From the NCBI GenBank assembly GCA_016213845.1, contig JACQZN010000036.1:88294-152293 (forward strand): a stretch of DNA of 64,000 nucleotides, read 5' to 3'. This DNA comes from Candidatus Wallbacteria bacterium. Lineage in GTDB: Bacteria; Muiribacteriota; UBA6191; JACPRK01. Under the pieces are notes generated by a model, which saw only the letters and a list, made by a program, of their open reading frames with translations, did no database searches and was not told the origin of the DNA. Below, piece by piece: positions 61,572 through 64,000 of this stretch (its first letter is position 1; every line of letters starts with the position of its first letter). The translations under genes were made by a program, and so were the position numbers.

Positions 61572-62744
61572 TCAATCCGCCGTCGCTGGCTTGCGGTCCT
61601 CGAGGATGCGCCTGTACAGCGCGAGCCGTGCCGCCAGGACATGCGCCGGCGCGTAGCGGGCTTCGTAAGCCGCACGCGCCGCGCACCCCATCCGCCTCGA
61701 GGTGCCCGGGTCGGCCGACAGGGTCTCCACGGCGCGCGCCCAGGCTGCAGCGTCGCCGGGCGGGACCAGCAAGCCGGTGACGCCCGGTTCCAGCATGTCC
61801 TCCACTGCACCGCCGGATGAGGCGAGCACGGGCAGTCCGTGCGCCATCGCCTCGGCGACCACCAGGGGGAAGTTCTCGCGGCACAGCGACGGGAACACGA
61901 GCAGCGCCGCCCGGCTCATCGCCTCGGAAACCTGGGCCGGCGTCCGGCGCCCCAGGAAGCGCACGCCAGGTCCGGCAACCGGAACGGGCGCCTCGGGGGC
62001 GGGCGAATCGCCGATCACGTCGAGCGGCATTGCCAGGTTTCGCCAGGCCGAAAGCACTGTCGCCAGGCCCTTCTCGGGGGAGAGGCGGCCGACGAACAGC
62101 GCGCCGGCGCGACCTTCCGAGCCGGCCGGCACGGGGCCGGGGTCGGGCACCACCGGCGGCTGGATCGCGATCCGGTCGCCGGGAAGGCCACCGGCCACGA
62201 AAGTGCGGGCCGACGATGGCGACAGGGCGATGAATCGGTCGACCTTCCGTTGCCAGGTGCCGAGCGCCCTGTGCAGCCCGATCAGCGCCGCCATCGCCGC
62301 GCTGGCCGGCACGCTGTCACGGTAACAGGCATGCATCACCGCCGGCCAGGGCACGGCGCGGCCCACGCAGGCCTCGCAGGTCCTTGCCTCGCGCAGGAGC
62401 AGCGCGTTGGCGCAGAGCACGCGGAAGTTGTGAAGCGTCTGCACCGTCGGTACGCCCAGCGCCCGCGCCGCGTCGTGAACCGACGGCGAGAGCATCGGAA
62501 AGGTGTTGTGGACATGGACCAGGTCGGGGCGGACTCGCAGAATCGCCTGGCGCGTGACACTGTAGCCCTGGGGTGACCAGAGCAGACGCCTCGCCGCGCT
62601 GAACCCGCCCGGGATGAGCCGATTGTCCTCGAGCAACAGCTCGACCTCGACTCCGCTCCGGGCTAGCAGCTCCACCTCCGCGTCCACTGCGGCGTCCTCC
62701 CCGCCGCGGTGGCGATAGCGTTCATGGACGATCAGGACCCGCAC
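61572..62744 (-). CDS. GT4 family glycosyltransferase (second)
   Basis: The product is 390 residues. MRVLIVHERYRHRGGEDAAV starts the acceptor domain, with LVHVHNTFPMLSPSVHDAAR. A Cys-rich insertion (NALLLREARTCEACVGRAVP) is common in a subgroup of such enzymes. The donor domain has ALFVGRLSPEKGLATVL, VFPSLCRENFPLVVAEAMAH and GGAVEDMLEPGVTGLLVPPG. Its start overlaps the end of the thymidylate-kinase-like gene by 23 bp, so they are coupled. Confidence 0.94.
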   Translation of the reverse strand: MRVLIVHERYRHRGGEDAAVDAEVELLARSGVEVELLLEDNRLIPGGFSAARRLLWSPQGYSVTRQAILRVRPDLVHVHNTFPMLSPSVHDAARALGVPTVQTLHNFRVLCANALLLREARTCEACVGRAVPWPAVMHACYRDSVPASAAMAALIGLHRALGTWQRKVDRFIALSPSSARTFVAGGLPGDRIAIQPPVVPDPGPVPAGSEGRAGALFVGRLSPEKGLATVLSAWRNLAMPLDVIGDSPAPEAPVPVAGPGVRFLGRRTPAQVSEAMSRAALLVFPSLCRENFPLVVAEAMAHGLPVLASSGGAVEDMLEPGVTGLLVPPGDAAAWARAVETLSADPGTSRRMGCAARAAYEARYAPAHVLAARLALYRRILEDRKPATAD

Positions 62745-63933
62745 GCCGCGCCATCACCTCCACCAGGTGGACGAGCGCCCGCCGCGCCACCTCTTCGGGC
62801 TTCGCGTCGCCCGCATCGAGGAGCAAGCCGTTGGGAACGGCGCCTGCCAACGTCCGGTAGGCCTCGACCTGCCGCGCGGCCTCCACTTCCGTGGTCTCGC
62901 CCTTGCGCCGGACGAGCTCGCGCGGATCGGTGATGAGCACCAGGGTTCCGAGCGGCTTGGGAACCGCCTCTACCAGGCGCCGCACCACGTCGTCCTCCAG
63001 ATCGATGCCGCGCCGGCGAGGGGCGACGGCATAGTCGAGCGCATAGCGATCGAAGAGCACCAGCCGCCCGGCGGCGAGATGGGGGCGCACGAGCAACCAG
63101 TAGCCCAGACGGAAGTCGAGCCAGGCGAGCCCCCAGCGCAGCCAGGAGCGCGCTCGGCCGGTCCGCCGCTCCTGCCAGTCTGCCGGTGGCGGCGACGAGG
63201 GCCTGGGCCAGAGGAACGGCCTCGTATGCAGGATGCGGATGCCGGCCGCCAGCCGGCGCGGGGCGACCTGCCCCAGGGCTCCGGCCAGTGTGGTCTTGCC
63301 GGCTCCGTCGGGGCCGCTCAAGGCCCAGAGCGCGCCCGGCGGGTCCAGCCACCGGCCCGCAAGGTCGATCAGCTTCGCGCCGGCCAGCCGAAGCAACTGG
63401 CCGGGCCTGCGCAGCAGCGCCACCGCCAGCGCGGAGCTCCAGGTCGGCGGCAGGCATCCGAAGGCCCCGTGCACGTGGACCTGGGCAACGCAGCCATGGG
63501 CAGAACGCGCCGTCCCCGTGGCCAATCGGTGCTCGAGCTCTCGCACGCTCAGGGCGTCCTGGGCGTCGAGGCGCAGGGCGCCATCCTCGACCCGCGCGGC
63601 GGCAAAGAGGCGGTCGGGATCGGCGAACGGCACGCCCCGCGCGCTGAGCGCTCGATGCAGGTCGAGCTGCAGGAACTCGCTGGCGTCGCCGCTGGCCAGG
63701 AACAGTGTCAGACACCCGCCCCGGGGTATCGCCGTCACGAGCCGCCACCCGAACGGCTGGGCGATCTCCGAAACCAGGCCACGCCACGCCTCCCAGGTTC
63801 GCCACCCCGCCAGCAGATCGGCGTCGTGTCCCGTCAGGGGAGCGTCCGCCGCCTCGGCGTCCAGCCGCGCCAGGGGCCAGCCCAGGGCACACGAGGCGCG
63901 CAGCAGCGCGCCAAGGAGGGCTGTTCGCGTCAT
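62722..63933 (-). CDS. Thymidylate kinase-like protein with N-terminal nucleotidyltransferase-like domain
   Basis: The product is 403 residues. Residues 30-140 resemble the nucleotidyltransferase domain seen in exopolysaccharide genes (PLTGHDADLLAGWRTWEAW, though the second Asp context is degraded). Residues 200-395 are a P-loop kinase of the TMK type: ALSGPDGAGKTTLAGAL (Walker A 207-214), LVLFDRYALDYAVAPRRRGI (DRY/Arg motif) and LVLITDPRELVRRKGE. It is too long and positioned wrongly for nucleotide metabolism and probably phosphorylates a sugar or lipid in this locus. The start ATG overlaps the upstream partial gene's stop by 4 bp. Confidence 0.8.
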   Translation of the reverse strand: MTRTALLGALLRASCALGWPLARLDAEAADAPLTGHDADLLAGWRTWEAWRGLVSEIAQPFGWRLVTAIPRGGCLTLFLASGDASEFLQLDLHRALSARGVPFADPDRLFAAARVEDGALRLDAQDALSVRELEHRLATGTARSAHGCVAQVHVHGAFGCLPPTWSSALAVALLRRPGQLLRLAGAKLIDLAGRWLDPPGALWALSGPDGAGKTTLAGALGQVAPRRLAAGIRILHTRPFLWPRPSSPPPADWQERRTGRARSWLRWGLAWLDFRLGYWLLVRPHLAAGRLVLFDRYALDYAVAPRRRGIDLEDDVVRRLVEAVPKPLGTLVLITDPRELVRRKGETTEVEAARQVEAYRTLAGAVPNGLLLDAGDAKPEEVARRALVHLVEVMARRAGPDRP

Positions 63934-64000
63934 CGGCGCCACCGTTCTCTGAAGCCGTCCCACAGCGACTCGCCCAGGACGGTCTTCCCCAGCTCCCTGA
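63930..64000 (-). CDS. C-terminal end of an upstream gene (partial)
   Basis: The last 22 codons of a minus-strand gene enter from the right edge and read RELGKTVLGESLWDGFRERW, with Arg-Arg before a TGA that overlaps the next ATG (ATGA). The tight coupling and an amphipathic C-terminal helix suggest it is real and part of the polysaccharide operon. Nothing more can be said about its family. Confidence 0.5.
   Translation of the reverse strand, partial: RELGKTVLGESLWDGFRERWRR

Overview
This is a GC-rich chromosomal segment from a Gram-negative, diderm bacterium. The envelope is indicated by a TonB-dependent receptor, a porin fragment, an O-antigen-type flippase and several exported proteins. 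There is no 16S rRNA, so the taxon cannot be fixed. The gene styles (TPR/TMTC-like membrane proteins, lipase-maturation-factor-like protein, homodimeric pyruvate dehydrogenase E1, CpaE-like ATPases) and the long GC-driven antisense reading frames would fit Acidobacteriota or a related uncultured lineage, but that is an inference.

Layout. 0-8.6 kb: edge fragment of a T4 endonuclease V-like repair enzyme, secreted and TPR proteins, pgk, a TMTC-like membrane protein, then a TonB receptor and YfiR pair. 8.8-13.3 kb: a receiver-histidine kinase, a strongly promoted Pro-rich secreted protein, a cNMP-binding protein, a secreted kinase-fold protein, and mobB. 13.4-17.8 kb: an accessory, partly decayed patch next to tRNA-Leu(CAG). 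It holds a phd/vapC remnant, an intact vapBC, a perfect 64-bp tandem duplication, and fragments of a radical SAM protein, a porin and a nucleotidyltransferase, with one intact DUF2461 gene. 17.8-23.5 kb: a 1037-aa protein that looks like the C-terminal half of an nSTAND-WD40 NTPase, then an esterase and two overlapping amidohydrolases. 23.8-30.9 kb: a cNMP-CpaE fusion with a small DHp-like protein, an exported flavin amine oxidase carrying a CxxCH motif followed by two related exported proteins, a phospholipase C-like protein and a pseudopilin-like protein. 31.6-44 kb: LMF-like membrane protein, GNAT, DUF255 thioredoxin-domain protein, aceE, NAD-type isocitrate dehydrogenase, an AmrS-type radical SAM enzyme, a B12-binding radical SAM-TPR protein and an NPT-type nucleotide transporter. 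44-55.5 kb: trypsin-like and nuclease genes, ATP-grasp, histidine phosphatase, a zinc-ribbon membrane protein, a gene broken by a 19-bp tandem duplication, a membrane protein/SPFH/NAD-kinase-like operon, and a fused double ATP-grasp protein. 55.6-64 kb: a Dam-type methylase and a cell-surface polysaccharide locus (GT9-like protein, flippase, two GT4 enzymes, NTP_transf_5, thymidylate-kinase-like protein).

The most distinctive signal is not a gene. Three copies of a composite intergenic element (about 23.5, 29.9 and 35.6 kb, the last inverted) share one architecture: an AGTAGNN array, a GGTGGAA array, a unique core of about 70 bp, and a CTCAAGC/CTGAAGC array. All arrays have a period of 7 bp. 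The elements abut gene ends and appear to supply two stop codons, and a core-like sequence sits in frame inside the WD40 gene. A second, hairpin-forming intergenic repeat family occurs near 10.2, 28.7 and 31.2 kb.
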